Below, one piece after another: positions 34,365-43,861 of a stretch of DNA of 64,000 nucleotides (within the stretch, counting starts at the first letter, position 1; each line of letters starts with the position of its first letter). The stretch lies in NCBI GenBank assembly GCA_036268775.1, contig DATATM010000039.1:1-64000 (forward strand), given 5' to 3'. The notes under the pieces were generated by a model. The model was not told where the DNA came from. It was given only the letters and a program-made list of their open reading frames with translations, and did no database searches. The position numbers were made by a program, and so were the translations under genes. The DNA comes from DASZIT01 sp036268775. GTDB lineage: Bacteria; Actinomycetota; Acidimicrobiia; Acidimicrobiales; RAAP-2.

Positions 34365-34847
34365 TCAGCCAGTCGGTCTCACCATCCGGGGAGCCGCCCG
34401 GTGGAGCTCGGTAGCCACCTGGTGGGTGGTCACGAACCCCAGCCGCTCGTAGAAGGCCAGGGCCTGGGGGTTGGCTGTCACTTCCAGGGTGGCGAAGCTC
34501 AGGCCCAGCAACGTCGCGGAGATGTCCCGCACCAGAGCCTCCCCCAGGCCGCGGCGCATCCGAGCAGGCTCGACAAAGAGGTCCTCGAGCTCGGCGACCC
34601 CGCCGGCAATACGGTAGGAGGCGAATCCCACCACCTCGTCCTGACGGTCCACCGCCACCCGGGTCCGACCTTCCCGGACCCCGTCATCGGTGAACACCAG
34701 CCACTCCGGGTTGTCCAGGAGCGGCCCCGCATCCTGCGGGTTCGAGAGGGAGGCGCGCTCATAGATGCCTTGCAGCGCGGGCATATCGGTGATCCGGGCG
34801 CCACGGATGCTGAACGACACCTCACCAGTGTGGTCGGTGCTGGCCAT
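34365..34847 (-). CDS. GNAT-family N-acetyltransferase
   Basis: A 160-residue acetyl-CoA-dependent N-acetyltransferase. The fold is visible as IRGARITDMPALQGIYE at the N-terminus, VAELEDLFVEPARMRRGLGEALV containing the acetyl-CoA pyrophosphate loop (RRGLGEAL), and ANPQALAFYERLGF as the final helix. The acceptor is not known. The ATG at 34847 is the first start compatible with the fold, 55 bases downstream of the oligopeptide ABC gene stop on the same strand, so it may be read through from that operon. Confidence 0.88.
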   Translation of the reverse strand: MASTDHTGEVSFSIRGARITDMPALQGIYERASLSNPQDAGPLLDNPEWLVFTDDGVREGRTRVAVDRQDEVVGFASYRIAGGVAELEDLFVEPARMRRGLGEALVRDISATLLGLSFATLEVTANPQALAFYERLGFVTTHQVATELHRAAPRMVRPTG

Positions 34848-34902
34848 GGCTGGCGCCGGCCAACCCCGAGGAGGACCGTTCCCGCCGGCGGAGCCCGCCG
34901 GC

Positions 34903-35949
34903 TCAGGCCGGGCTGCTGGCCAGGCTGACCGGGGTCGTGATGAGCGGGAAGTGGCAGGCGACCTGGTGCCCGGCGGAGATGTCCCGGAGCAGTGGCTCCT
35001 CGTCGGTACAGCGCTGCTGGGCATAGGGGCAGCGGGTGCGGAACCGGCATCCCGACGGGGGATTGAGCGGGGAGGGAAGCTCACCGGTGAGGGCTTTGTG
35101 CTCGGAGTGGTGCTCGGGATCGGGCTCCGGGATCGACGCCATCAGCGCTTCGGTATAGGGGTGGGCGGGGGATCGGTAGAGCTCGTCGGAGCCGGTCACC
35201 TCCACCAGCTTGCCCAGGTACATCACCGCCACCCGGTCGCTGACGTTCTTCACCACCGCCAGGTCGTGGGCGATGAAGACCATGGTGAGGCCGAATTCCT
35301 CTTTGAGGTCGGCCAGCAGGTTGAGGATCTGGGCCTGCACCGAGACGTCCAAGGCCGACACCGGCTCATCGCAGATGAGCAGCGACGGCTTGGCCATCAG
35401 GGCTCGGGCAATGCTGATCCGTTGGCACTGGCCGCCGGAGAACTCCTGGGGCCGGCGGTCGCCGGCGGTATCGGGGTCGATGCCGACCGAGTCGAGCATG
35501 GCCCGAACCTGCGCTTCCCGCTCGGAGCGGGAGCCGATCCCCCAGATGGCCAGCGGCTCAGCCACGATGTCGCGAATGCGCCGCCGGGGGTTGAGGGAGG
35601 AGATCGGATCCTGGAAGATCATCTGCATCTTGGTCCGGGTCTCCCGCAACTCTTTCCCGCTGAGCTTGGTGAGGTCCTGGCCGTTGAAACGGACAGTTCC
35701 CGAAGTCGCCCGCTGGACCTGCACCAGCGCCCGACCGGTGGTGGTCTTCCCGCAGCCGGACTCGCCGACCAACCCGAGGGTCTCGCCCCGCTTGACCGAG
35801 AAGCTGATGTCGGTCACCGCCTGTACCCGTTGCTTGCCACTCCGGAACTCCACCACCAGGTGGTCCACCTGCAGCACCACGTCGTCGGGCAGCGGCGCAG
35901 CCGGATCGTCGGTCGGCAGCGGGGTGGGGGTGGCGGCGTCAGTGGTCAT
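34903..35949 (-). CDS. Oligopeptide ABC transporter ATP-binding protein (OppF/DppF type)
   Basis: The 348-residue ATPase powers peptide import with its OppD-type partner. It shows Walker A GESGCGKTTTG (around residue 65), the signature FSGGQCQRISIARAL (Gln-Cys instead of the common Gln-Arg), Walker B LLICDEPVSALD and the switch histidine in IAHDL. The C-terminal oligopeptide/dipeptide tail with CRFRTRCPYAQQRC (about residues 300-315) is a typical Fe-S-like cysteine region. The ATG overlaps the partner gene stop (ATGA). Confidence 0.93.
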   Translation of the reverse strand: MTTDAATPTPLPTDDPAAPLPDDVVLQVDHLVVEFRSGKQRVQAVTDISFSVKRGETLGLVGESGCGKTTTGRALVQVQRATSGTVRFNGQDLTKLSGKELRETRTKMQMIFQDPISSLNPRRRIRDIVAEPLAIWGIGSRSEREAQVRAMLDSVGIDPDTAGDRRPQEFSGGQCQRISIARALMAKPSLLICDEPVSALDVSVQAQILNLLADLKEEFGLTMVFIAHDLAVVKNVSDRVAVMYLGKLVEVTGSDELYRSPAHPYTEALMASIPEPDPEHHSEHKALTGELPSPLNPPSGCRFRTRCPYAQQRCTDEEPLLRDISAGHQVACHFPLITTPVSLASSPA

Positions 35950-37049
35950 GAGGGTGGGGTCTCCGGGTCGAGCTCCGGCACCGGACTGGCGCCGGCGGTG
36001 GACGACGGCATCCCGTCCACCAGCGGGAACCAGCAGGCAAAGACGTGCTCGGAGGAAGCTGCGGTGCGCAGCGGTGGTTCCGACTCCCGGCACTTGTCCT
36101 GGACAAAGGGGCACCGGGGGGCGAATCGACACCCCTGGGGAGGATGGATCAGGTCCGGTGGGCGCCCGCCGATGGCCAGCAGCCGGGTCCCGCTGGGGTC
36201 GGCCAACCGGGGGATGGAGTTCATCAGCGCCCGGGTATACGGCATCCGGGTGTGGGCGAACAGGGTGCGGGTCGGGGCCCGCTCGACGATCCGCCCGGCG
36301 TACATCACTGCGATCTCGTCCGCCCGCTTCGCCACCACCCCGAGGTCGTGGGTGACCAGGATGACCGCCATGTGCCGCTCCCGCTGCATGGCCTGGAGGA
36401 GGTCGAGGATCTGGGCCTGGACCGACACGTCGAGCCCCGTGGTGGGTTCATCGGCCAGCACCAGCCGGGGGGCACAGGCGAGGGCGATGGCGATCATCAC
36501 CCGTTGCCGCATGCCTCCTGACAGCTGGAACGGATACCAGCGGATCCGTTGCTCCGGGGAAGGAATCCCCACCGACCGGAGCAGTTCGACCGCGGTGGCG
36601 TTGGCCTCCTTCCGGTCCATGTCCAGGTGGAGGCGGAGGGAGTCGGTGATCTGATTGCCGATCCGCACCACCGGATTGAGGGCGGTCATCGGGTCCTGGA
36701 AGATCATGCTCATCTGGGCCCCCCACACCTGGCGGAGTTGGGCCGGGGCCATGGTGGTCATCTCGTGGCCGGTGAACCGGACGGTGCCGCGCCGGATCAC
36801 GTCGCGGGCGGGGAGGAGCCCCATGATCGAACGGGCCAGGACCGTCTTGCCCGATCCCGACTCGCCCACCACCCCGAGGGTGGTGCCGCGGTTGACGCTG
36901 AGCGACACCCCGTCGACGGCGTGAACGGTGCCCCGGCCGGTGCGGAACGAGGTGTGGAGGTCCTTCACCACCAGCAACGGATCGGCGAACTCGGTGACGT
37001 CGGGGAACTCCAGGGTCTTCTCGATCACGGGAGCATGGCGATCGCTCAC
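35946..37049 (-). CDS. Oligopeptide ABC transporter ATP-binding protein (OppD/DppD type)
   Basis: The 367-residue partner ATPase has Walker A GESGSGKTVLARS, the signature LSGGMRQRVMIAIAL, Walker B LVLADEPTTGLD and VTHDLGVV. The C-terminal peptide-transporter tail contains CRFAPRCPFVQDKC, four cysteines as in OppD. The start is the GTG at 37049, overlapping the permease stop (GTGA). The frame continues upstream through the permease gene, but that part is not coding. Sugars or other solutes are possible instead of peptides. Confidence 0.93.
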   Translation of the reverse strand: MSDRHAPVIEKTLEFPDVTEFADPLLVVKDLHTSFRTGRGTVHAVDGVSLSVNRGTTLGVVGESGSGKTVLARSIMGLLPARDVIRRGTVRFTGHEMTTMAPAQLRQVWGAQMSMIFQDPMTALNPVVRIGNQITDSLRLHLDMDRKEANATAVELLRSVGIPSPEQRIRWYPFQLSGGMRQRVMIAIALACAPRLVLADEPTTGLDVSVQAQILDLLQAMQRERHMAVILVTHDLGVVAKRADEIAVMYAGRIVERAPTRTLFAHTRMPYTRALMNSIPRLADPSGTRLLAIGGRPPDLIHPPQGCRFAPRCPFVQDKCRESEPPLRTAASSEHVFACWFPLVDGMPSSTAGASPVPELDPETPPS

Positions 37050-37993
37050 AGCAGGCCCTCCCGGATGTCGAATCGCTGCCGCAGCCGGTCCCCGATCAGG
37101 TTGATGGAGAGGAGCAGCAAGAACATCGCGATGGCCGGCCACATCATCACGTAGGGGTTGGTCTGCAGCAGCCCGTTGGAGGTCCCCTCCGCGATCAGGT
37201 TTCCCCAGGAGGGGGTGGGCAGCGACACCGAGAGGCCGAGGAAGGCCAGCGATCCCTCCAGGACGATGACCCCGGCCACGGTGATCAATCCGAAGGAGAC
37301 GGCGGCCGGCACCACGTTGGGCAGGATCTCCCGGAAGATGATCCTCCGGCTGGTGGCTCCGAGGGTTCGGGCCGCCATTACGAAGTCCCGATTGGCGAAC
37401 GACAGGGTGGAGGCACGGACCACCCGGAAGATGATCGGGACGGTGCCGACCCCGAGGATGATGGTGATCTTCAGCAGCGTCTGGCCCCAGAAGGCGACGA
37501 TGGCGATCACCGCCACGATGCCGGGGAAGGCGAGGATGACGAAGGAGGCGGCATTGAAGGTGATGTCGAACCCACCGCCCTTGAACCCGGAGATGAGCCC
37601 CAGCGTGCCCCCCACCAGCAGGCCGATCCCCACCGAGGCGAACCCCACCACCAGGGAGACCCGAGAGCCGAAGATGAGCCGGCTGAGCAGGTCCCGGCCG
37701 AGGTCGTCGGTGCCCAGCAGATGGTGGATGCTCGGGGCGGCGTTGATGGCGGTGTAGTTCTGGAAGTTCGGCGGTTGGAGGGGGAGCAGGTTGGCGAGGA
37801 TGGCACAGATGGCGACGATGGCCACCCACACCAACGCGAACCAGAACAGGAAGCCGAGCGGTCGTTTGGCCAGGATGTCGTCGTCGGGCGCCGCCAACGC
37901 TGCCGCCACCGCGCTGGGGGGAGTCTGACCCACGAAGGGGCCCGGCACCAGACCGCCCAGGCCGGGCGTGTGAATTTCGTGATCAGCGGCCAT
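37046..37993 (-). CDS. Oligopeptide ABC transporter permease (OppC/DppC type)
   Basis: The 315-residue inner-membrane permease has an N-terminal helix (residues 48-70), an extracellular loop with LLGTDDLGRDLLSRLIFGSR, the hallmark of the DppC/OppC group, and five further helices. The EAA-type coupling loop is seen in AARTLGATSRRIIFREILPN (around residue 215). ATG start at 37993, three bases after the OppB-type gene stop. Confidence 0.93.
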   Translation of the reverse strand: MAADHEIHTPGLGGLVPGPFVGQTPPSAVAAALAAPDDDILAKRPLGFLFWFALVWVAIVAICAILANLLPLQPPNFQNYTAINAAPSIHHLLGTDDLGRDLLSRLIFGSRVSLVVGFASVGIGLLVGGTLGLISGFKGGGFDITFNAASFVILAFPGIVAVIAIVAFWGQTLLKITIILGVGTVPIIFRVVRASTLSFANRDFVMAARTLGATSRRIIFREILPNVVPAAVSFGLITVAGVIVLEGSLAFLGLSVSLPTPSWGNLIAEGTSNGLLQTNPYVMMWPAIAMFLLLLSINLIGDRLRQRFDIREGLL

Positions 37994-37996
37994 TCG

Positions 37997-38941
37997 TCAC
38001 TCCCGGGTCACTCGCGGATCGACCACCGTGAACAGGAAGTCGATGAAGAATTGGAGCACGACATAGGCGATGGCCACCACCAGGGTGATGCCCTGGACGA
38101 CCAGATAGTCGCGCTGTTGGACGGCGGCCACCAGGGAGAAGCCCAGACCGTCCATGGCGAAGAGGAACTCGACGATGAAGGTCCCGGCCAAGAGGGACCC
38201 GATATTGACGCCGGCCACCGCCAGCAGCGAGAAGGTCGAGGGCCGGAATGCCTGGCGCCACATGATGCGCCGGTTGGAGAGACCCTTGGATCTCGCCATG
38301 GTGATGAAATCTTCTTGCAGGGTCATGATCAGGTCGGATCGGAGCAGCCGGTAGTAGACGGCGATGGAACCGGCGGTCAGCGCCAGGCCGGGAAGGATCA
38401 TGTCGTGGAGGTTGGTGGCCGGGTTCTGGGTGAAGGGGACATAACCGGTGGCCGGAAACCAGTGGAGGCCGACGGCGAAGACGGCCACGAAGATGGGAGC
38501 CAACAGGAACGGGGGGAGGGCGAGCAACCCGAAGGTCCCGGTGGTGGCCACGTTGTCGAGAGGCCGGTTGGGGCGCCGGGCGGTGACCAGGGCCAACGGG
38601 ATGGAGACGGCGAACGCCACCACCTGGGAGATGATGATCAGCTCCACGTCGACCGGGAACCCGGTGACGATGATGTGCCCGACCGTCTCGTGGGTGAGGT
38701 ACGACTGGCCGAGGTTCCCGTGGAAGACGTTGCCGATCCAGATCCAGTACTGGTGGTAGAGCGGAAGGTTGAGGCCCAACTGGTGGAGGAGGTTCTGCCG
38801 GTTGGCGGCGGTGGAGTTGACGCCGAGGATGATGGTGGTGGGGTCGCCGGGCAGCAGGTGGACCAGCAGGAACACCAGCACCGAGATGACGAACGAGATG
38901 ACGACCAGTTGGGCGAAGCGTTTGAGGAGGTACTTGAGCAT
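37997..38941 (-). CDS. Oligopeptide ABC transporter permease (OppB/DppB type)
   Basis: The 314-residue permease starts with the typical first helix (LLKRFAQLVVISFVISVLVFLLVHLLPGDP) and has about six membrane segments. The cytoplasmic coupling segment RSKGLSNRRIMWRQAFRPS follows the EAA pattern. Permeases B and C form the heterodimeric channel. The ATG at 38941 is 34 bases after the solute-binding protein stop, with a GAGGAGG a little upstream. Confidence 0.93.
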   Translation of the reverse strand: MLKYLLKRFAQLVVISFVISVLVFLLVHLLPGDPTTIILGVNSTAANRQNLLHQLGLNLPLYHQYWIWIGNVFHGNLGQSYLTHETVGHIIVTGFPVDVELIIISQVVAFAVSIPLALVTARRPNRPLDNVATTGTFGLLALPPFLLAPIFVAVFAVGLHWFPATGYVPFTQNPATNLHDMILPGLALTAGSIAVYYRLLRSDLIMTLQEDFITMARSKGLSNRRIMWRQAFRPSTFSLLAVAGVNIGSLLAGTFIVEFLFAMDGLGFSLVAAVQQRDYLVVQGITLVVAIAYVVLQFFIDFLFTVVDPRVTRE

Positions 38942-38975
38942 CGATCTAGGTGGAAGTTGACCGGTTCCCGGTCGC

Positions 38976-40655
38976 TTACCCGGCCATCCAGATCTGGGTG
39001 GGGAAGAAGAAGCCGTTCTGGAACGGGTAGCCCGGCGCGCCGTCGGGAAGTACCGGGTTGGCAAAGTTCTGGACCCGGGTGTCGCCGACTTCCGACCAGA
39101 CGGTCTGCCCCAGCCAGATGTAGGGGAGGTCCAGGCAGATCCGTTCGTTCACCGTCTGGTACGCCTTGATCCGGGTGGCGGGATCGGGATTGGTGCGTCC
39201 GATCTGGAGGGCCTGTTCGATGAGGGGGTCGGAATTGCGGGCGAAGTTCAGGGAGATCTGTCCCGGGGGCGCCACCGTGGTGGTGCTCCACCAGGTGTAG
39301 TTGAGGTCGGGGTCGGGCACCGCGAACTGTTCGAAGGTGAGGGCCTGGTAGGTCCCGGTGATGGCGTCGGTGATCAGTGCCGCCTGTTCGATGGCCTTGA
39401 TGGTGATGTCGAAGCCGGCCAGGTTCCACATCTGCTGGAGCACCTGGGTGGCCTTGGAGACCCGAGGGTCGGTGGTGCCGGTGAGGGTGAGGGCGGCGGT
39501 GCCGTGCTGCGCCTTGTAGGCGGCCACCAGCGCTTTGGCCCCGGGGAGGTCGAAGGTCGGATAGGCGGTGGTGGAGTAGTACTTGGAACCCTTGGGGAAC
39601 AGGCCGTTGGACAGCTTGGCCAGGCCGCCGCCGAAGATCTTGTTCACCTGGACCTGGTCGGTGGCCTTGGCCAGCGCCTGGCGGATCCGCAGGTCGTTGG
39701 TGGGGGCGGTGGCGCAGTTCAACATGATGAAGTCCATGTCCGGCTCGCCGACGGTGTAGTTGAGGGTGTCGACCACCTGAAATGCTGACTGCCCGACGAA
39801 GTGGTTCACGGTGTTGGGGTCGGCGGAGACGATCAGGTCCACCCCGCCGGTCTTGAGGGTCGACTCCCGTTGGGTGGTGTCGGGAATCGGCTTGAAGGTG
39901 ATGGAATTGAGGTAGGGGAGGCCGCTCCGCCAGTAGTTCGGATTGCGGGTGGCGGAGAACTGTTGGTTGGGCTGCCAGTTGCCGTAGACGAACGGCCCGG
40001 TGCCGATCGGTTTGGGGGAGGCGGTGGAGGAGGCTTTGACCGCGTCGAGCATGGCCTGGCCGACCACGTAGCCCACCTGGGTGGCCAATCCGGCCGGGAA
40101 GTCCACCAGCGGCTGGGTGCAGGTGTACACGAGGGTCAGCGGGCCGGTGACGGTGGCCGACTTCACCTGCTGGAGGGCGATGCCGGTCAGGGTCGAGGCC
40201 TTCAAGGCGTCGAAGTTGTTCTTCACCACGGTGGCGGTGAGGGCCGACCCGTCGTGGAAGGTGATGCCGGGCCGGAGGGTGAGGGTCCAGACGGTGTAGG
40301 TCGAATTGGGGGTGACCGACTGGGCCAGGTACGGCTTGATGGTCCCGTCGGCCGCTACCGCGGTCAGCGGGTCGTAGACGGCGTTGGCATAGAGGAAGCC
40401 GTTGTTGTCCCAGTGATTGTTGGGCGGGAAGAAACCGTCGATCTCCGCGGTGGTCCCGATGGTCAGCGAGCCACCGGTCTTCGGGGTTCCCTTGTTGACC
40501 CCCGGGGTGCCACTGCCCCCGCCGCTGCCCCCGCCGGTACTCGAGGGGCTGGACGAGCAGGCCGCCAAGCCGGCCGCGCCCACCAGCACCAGGCTCCCGG
40601 CCGCCGCCCCTCGCGACAGGAATGCCCGGCGATCCATCGGATTAGGCACTGTCAC
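38976..40655 (-). CDS. Family 5 extracellular solute-binding protein (peptide/oligopeptide), lipoprotein
   Basis: The 559-residue binding protein has a twin-arginine-like, lipoprotein signal: DRRAFLSRG, a hydrophobic stretch VLVGAAGLAAC with the lipobox LAAC (cysteine near residue 33), then a Ser/Gly linker. The mature part is typical of SBP_bac_5: LTLRPGITFHDGSALTA, DFPAGLATQV, PIGTGPFVYGNW and ATRNPNYW. It should be exported folded by Tat and anchored outside the membrane. GTG at 40655, with an in-frame ATG at 40637. First gene of the A-B-C-D-F operon. Confidence 0.93.
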   Translation of the reverse strand: MTVPNPMDRRAFLSRGAAAGSLVLVGAAGLAACSSSPSSTGGGSGGGSGTPGVNKGTPKTGGSLTIGTTAEIDGFFPPNNHWDNNGFLYANAVYDPLTAVAADGTIKPYLAQSVTPNSTYTVWTLTLRPGITFHDGSALTATVVKNNFDALKASTLTGIALQQVKSATVTGPLTLVYTCTQPLVDFPAGLATQVGYVVGQAMLDAVKASSTASPKPIGTGPFVYGNWQPNQQFSATRNPNYWRSGLPYLNSITFKPIPDTTQRESTLKTGGVDLIVSADPNTVNHFVGQSAFQVVDTLNYTVGEPDMDFIMLNCATAPTNDLRIRQALAKATDQVQVNKIFGGGLAKLSNGLFPKGSKYYSTTAYPTFDLPGAKALVAAYKAQHGTAALTLTGTTDPRVSKATQVLQQMWNLAGFDITIKAIEQAALITDAITGTYQALTFEQFAVPDPDLNYTWWSTTTVAPPGQISLNFARNSDPLIEQALQIGRTNPDPATRIKAYQTVNERICLDLPYIWLGQTVWSEVGDTRVQNFANPVLPDGAPGYPFQNGFFFPTQIWMAG

Positions 40656-40773
40656 AGCTGTCCCCCTTCACGTTCTTCCCCCCGTATCACCCCTGGGGAC
40701 TGCCGAAGACTGCCACAGGTGAGACCGGCTGGTGGGGAGGATAGTGCTCGGAACCCCGCCGGTGGAGGTCATC
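40656..40773. promoter_or_regulatory. Divergent promoter region between the peptide importer and the glycan locus
   Basis: These 118 bases separate two divergently read operons, so at least two promoters should lie here. No hexamer pair is clear enough to name. A GGAGG six bases before 40774 is the ribosome binding site for the plus-strand glycosyltransferase. Confidence 0.4.
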
Positions 40774-42522
40774 ATGGCCGAAAACCGGCAGCATCGCGAA
40801 GAATCCATCCAGGCGTCGGTCGTGGGTACCATGCGGGCCATGGAAAGCGCTTCGATCGGGACCGCGGCGCCGACCCCGTCCGAAACCGAGACGCCGACCG
40901 ATGGTCCGGATCGCCATCGGAGCTCCCGTCCGGTGACCGACCCGACACCCGCCGGCACCCGGACCGGCGGGGGAGACGAACTGGAGGGGAAACCCTTCGG
41001 GCGTCGGTTCACCCTCGGGCTGGGAGTGGCGGTCGCCGCGGTGTTGGTCATCGCGCTGGTGCTTCGCTTCTGGACCCGTTCCGACCTCTGGCTCGACGAG
41101 GCCCTCACCGTCAACATCGCCAAGCAACCGCTGCACACCCTACCGTCCTACCTGAAGCGGGACGGGGCACCCCCGCTGTTCTACGTCCTCCTCCACTTCT
41201 GGATGGGGGCGTTCGGCGATTCCGATCTGGCCGTGCGGTCGCTGTCCGGGGTGATCGGGGTGGTCACCGTCCCCCTGGTGTGGCTGGCCGGCCGCAAGAT
41301 CGGCGGCCGCGCCGCCGGGTGGGCGGCCATGCTGTTGGTGGCCACCTCGCCGTTCGCGGTCCGTTACGACACCGAGACCCGGATGTACGCGTTGGTGGCG
41401 CTGCTGACGGTGCTGGGGTTCCTGGCCATGCAGCGGGTCCTGACCCGGCCCCGACCCGGCAACCTGGTGGCCCTGGCCGTCGTCACCAGCCTCCTGCTCT
41501 ACAGCCACTACTGGTCGTTCTATCTGCTCGGCACCACCTTCGTGTGGCTGGCCTGGCAGGCATGGCGCGGGCGTCCGGCCTGGCGTCGGGGGGCCCGGTC
41601 GGGGATGGTGGCAATGGCCATCGGTGCCCTGACCTTCCTCCCCTGGGTGCCGACCTTCCTCTACCAGTCGGCCCACACCGGGACCCCCTGGGCCACCCCC
41701 GCCAACTTCGCCGCCATGGTCAACGCGGTGGCATCCTTCGCCGGGGGAGGCAGCAACCAGGGTCGGGCGTTGGCCCTCATCTACTTCGCCCTCATCGGCC
41801 TGGCCCTGTTCGGGATCGCCACCGACCGGCGGCACATCGAACTGGACATCCGGACCCGACCGCTGGGTCGACCACTGGGATGGATCGTGCTCGGCACCCT
41901 GGCCGCCGCCATCGCCGGGGGGTTCCTGTCCAACAGCGCCTTCGATGCCCGCTATGCCTCGGTGGTGTTCGTCCCGGTGGTCCTGCTGGTCGCCATCGGG
42001 CTCACCACCTTCATTGATCGTCGGGTGAGGACGGGCATCCTGGCGGTGGCCATCGTCGCCGGGCTGGTCGCCTCCTTTTCCAACATCACCACCAACCGGA
42101 CCCAGGCGGCCAACGTGGTGGCGGCGATCAGCACCCGGGGACAGGCGGGCGACATCATCGGCTACTGCCCCGACCAGTTGGGCCCGGCGGTGAACCGGCT
42201 GCTTCCCGCCGGCCGGTACCAGCAGATCACCTTCCCCCGGGAGACCGGCCCGGCCTTCGTCAACTGGGTCGATTACGCCACCGCCTCCCACGCCCGCTCC
42301 CCGAGTGCGTTCTCGGCCCGGCTCGAGGCGATGAGCGGTTCGAGCCGGAACATCTTCGTAGTCTGGGCCCCCGGCTATCAGACCCTCGGGACCAAGTGCG
42401 AGCAGATCGTCGACACCCTGCAGACCGATCCCAACTACCAGGTGCACAGCCTGGTGGTGGGGAATCCCTCCCAGTACTACCAACCCATGTATCTGTACGA
42501 GTTCGTGCCGACCAAGCACTGA
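40774..42522 (+). CDS. GT39/ArnT-like polytopic glycosyltransferase (GT-C fold)
   Basis: The 582-residue membrane protein has a soluble acidic N-terminus of about 75 residues, then many hydrophobic helices. The GT-C signature is the acidic pair in SDLWLDEALTVNIAK just after the first helix, plus the APPLFYVLLHFW segment and the conserved TETRMYALVALL. Such enzymes transfer a sugar from a polyprenyl-phosphate donor on the outer face of the membrane to protein or lipid-linked acceptors. The substrate is unknown. I choose the ATG at 40774 because of its ribosome binding site. The PIG-V-like gene follows after 7 bases. Confidence 0.85.
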   Translation: MAENRQHREESIQASVVGTMRAMESASIGTAAPTPSETETPTDGPDRHRSSRPVTDPTPAGTRTGGGDELEGKPFGRRFTLGLGVAVAAVLVIALVLRFWTRSDLWLDEALTVNIAKQPLHTLPSYLKRDGAPPLFYVLLHFWMGAFGDSDLAVRSLSGVIGVVTVPLVWLAGRKIGGRAAGWAAMLLVATSPFAVRYDTETRMYALVALLTVLGFLAMQRVLTRPRPGNLVALAVVTSLLLYSHYWSFYLLGTTFVWLAWQAWRGRPAWRRGARSGMVAMAIGALTFLPWVPTFLYQSAHTGTPWATPANFAAMVNAVASFAGGGSNQGRALALIYFALIGLALFGIATDRRHIELDIRTRPLGRPLGWIVLGTLAAAIAGGFLSNSAFDARYASVVFVPVVLLVAIGLTTFIDRRVRTGILAVAIVAGLVASFSNITTNRTQAANVVAAISTRGQAGDIIGYCPDQLGPAVNRLLPAGRYQQITFPRETGPAFVNWVDYATASHARSPSAFSARLEAMSGSSRNIFVVWAPGYQTLGTKCEQIVDTLQTDPNYQVHSLVVGNPSQYYQPMYLYEFVPTKH

Positions 42523-42529
42523 TTACCAG

Positions 42530-43723
42530 GTGAACCCCGGGACTCGGCTCCTCACCACGACGGCGGGCGACGCCGCGGCATCCACCCGCCAACCTCCGCT
42601 GCGCCAGTTCGGCTCTGCGGTGCTGAAGGTCCTTCCGGCCTGGCTGGTGGCGCGGGCGGTGGTGGCGGTGACCTTGGTGGTCGCCCATCTCAGCGTGGCC
42701 CATCTGCGCCCGGGCAACAGCGCCGCCTGGCTCCGGGTTCACCAGGGCCTGCTGGGGTGGGACGCCGGGTGGTACCAGTCGATCGCCGCCCACGGCTATG
42801 CCGCCTCCGGCCAGCAGTCGCTCCGGTTCTTCCCGGCCTTTCCCCTCGCCGGCCGGGTGGTGGGCTGGATACCCGGGGTCGGCCCCGGCACCGGGGTGAT
42901 CATCGTCGCCAACGCCTGTGGGCTGGCCGCCATGGCAGTGCTGTGGATCCTGGTCGAACGCGACCTCGGCGACCGGGCCCTGGCCCGTCGGAGCGTGTGG
43001 TTGCTGGCCCTCGCCTCTCCTGCCTTCACCCTGGTGATGGCCTACGCCGAGGGGGCCCTCCTCCTCTGCACCACGGTGACGCTGTTGGCCATCCGCACCG
43101 GTCGCTGGTGGTGGGCGGCGTTGGCCGGGCTGGTGGCCGGCGCGGTGCGTCCGGTGGGCCTCCTGCTCATCGTCCCGGTGGTCATCGAAGCCATCCGGAC
43201 CGGCCGAACGGAGCGGTCCGCCCGGTCCGCCGGTGGCCTCATCGCCCGCTCGGCGGCGGTGCTCGCCCCGGTGGTCGGGACCGGGGCCTATCTGGCTTGG
43301 GTCAGCCACCGCTTCGGGGATGCCTTCCTCCCCTTCCGGCTCCAGGACCAGCCCGGCCACCGGGGGGTGATCACCTCGCCGTTGAGTTCGATGTGGCACG
43401 ACCTGGTGGCAGCCAGCCACGGTCATCACCTGGGCAGCGCTCTCCACATCCCCTGGGTGATCCTCTGTCTCGCCCTGCTGGTGGTGGCCTTCCGCCGGCT
43501 CCCGCTCTCCTATGCCGCCTTCGCCGCCGCGGTGCTGGTGGTCTCGGTCGCCTCGTCGAACCTCGACTCCTTCGAGCGCTACGCCCTCAGCGGGTTCCCC
43601 CTGGTGATCGCCGCCTCCACCCTCACCTCCCGGCGGGGGGTGGAACCGGTCGTCCTGGGGGTGGCCGGACTCGGACTGGCCGGCTACTCGCTTCTCGCCT
43701 TTCTGGGTATTTTCGTTCCCTGA
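42530..43723 (+). CDS. PIG-V-like polytopic mannosyltransferase homologue
   Basis: A 397-residue integral membrane protein with about eight to ten helices. The segment WDAGWYQSIAAHGY followed by LRFFPAFPLAGR matches the WDxxWY...FFPLYP-type motif of the PIG-V (GPI mannosyltransferase 2-like) family, and FERYALSGFPL near the C-terminus is a second family segment. Bacterial members are thought to use polyprenyl-phosphate mannose. Start GTG at 42530, 7 bases after the GT39-like stop, so these two are almost certainly co-transcribed. Acceptor unknown. Confidence 0.82.
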   Translation: MNPGTRLLTTTAGDAAASTRQPPLRQFGSAVLKVLPAWLVARAVVAVTLVVAHLSVAHLRPGNSAAWLRVHQGLLGWDAGWYQSIAAHGYAASGQQSLRFFPAFPLAGRVVGWIPGVGPGTGVIIVANACGLAAMAVLWILVERDLGDRALARRSVWLLALASPAFTLVMAYAEGALLLCTTVTLLAIRTGRWWWAALAGLVAGAVRPVGLLLIVPVVIEAIRTGRTERSARSAGGLIARSAAVLAPVVGTGAYLAWVSHRFGDAFLPFRLQDQPGHRGVITSPLSSMWHDLVAASHGHHLGSALHIPWVILCLALLVVAFRRLPLSYAAFAAAVLVVSVASSNLDSFERYALSGFPLVIAASTLTSRRGVEPVVLGVAGLGLAGYSLLAFLGIFVP

Positions 43724-43780
43724 CGCTTCGACGGTACGCGACCCCCCGGAGGTCGACAAGGTACTGTTTCAGGGCAACGT

Positions 43781-43806
43781 CAGGTGTGAGCCCGGGCCAT
43801 CACCTG
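43781..43806. promoter_or_regulatory. 26-bp interrupted dyad between the PIG-V-like and FAD genes
   Basis: CAGGTG and CACCTG lie symmetrically around a central GCCCGGGC (43790-43797) with three-base unpaired steps on each side, so all three elements share one centre at 43793.5. It sits 56 bases upstream of the FAD gene start, in a 138-base gap. It could be an operator for a dimeric or tetrameric regulator, or a transcript hairpin. The bases on either side show no gene. Confidence 0.4.
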
Positions 43807-43861
43807 CCCTCCCGCCACACCGAGGCGAACGGGCCAGATCAGAAGGAACGGATTTCACCGA

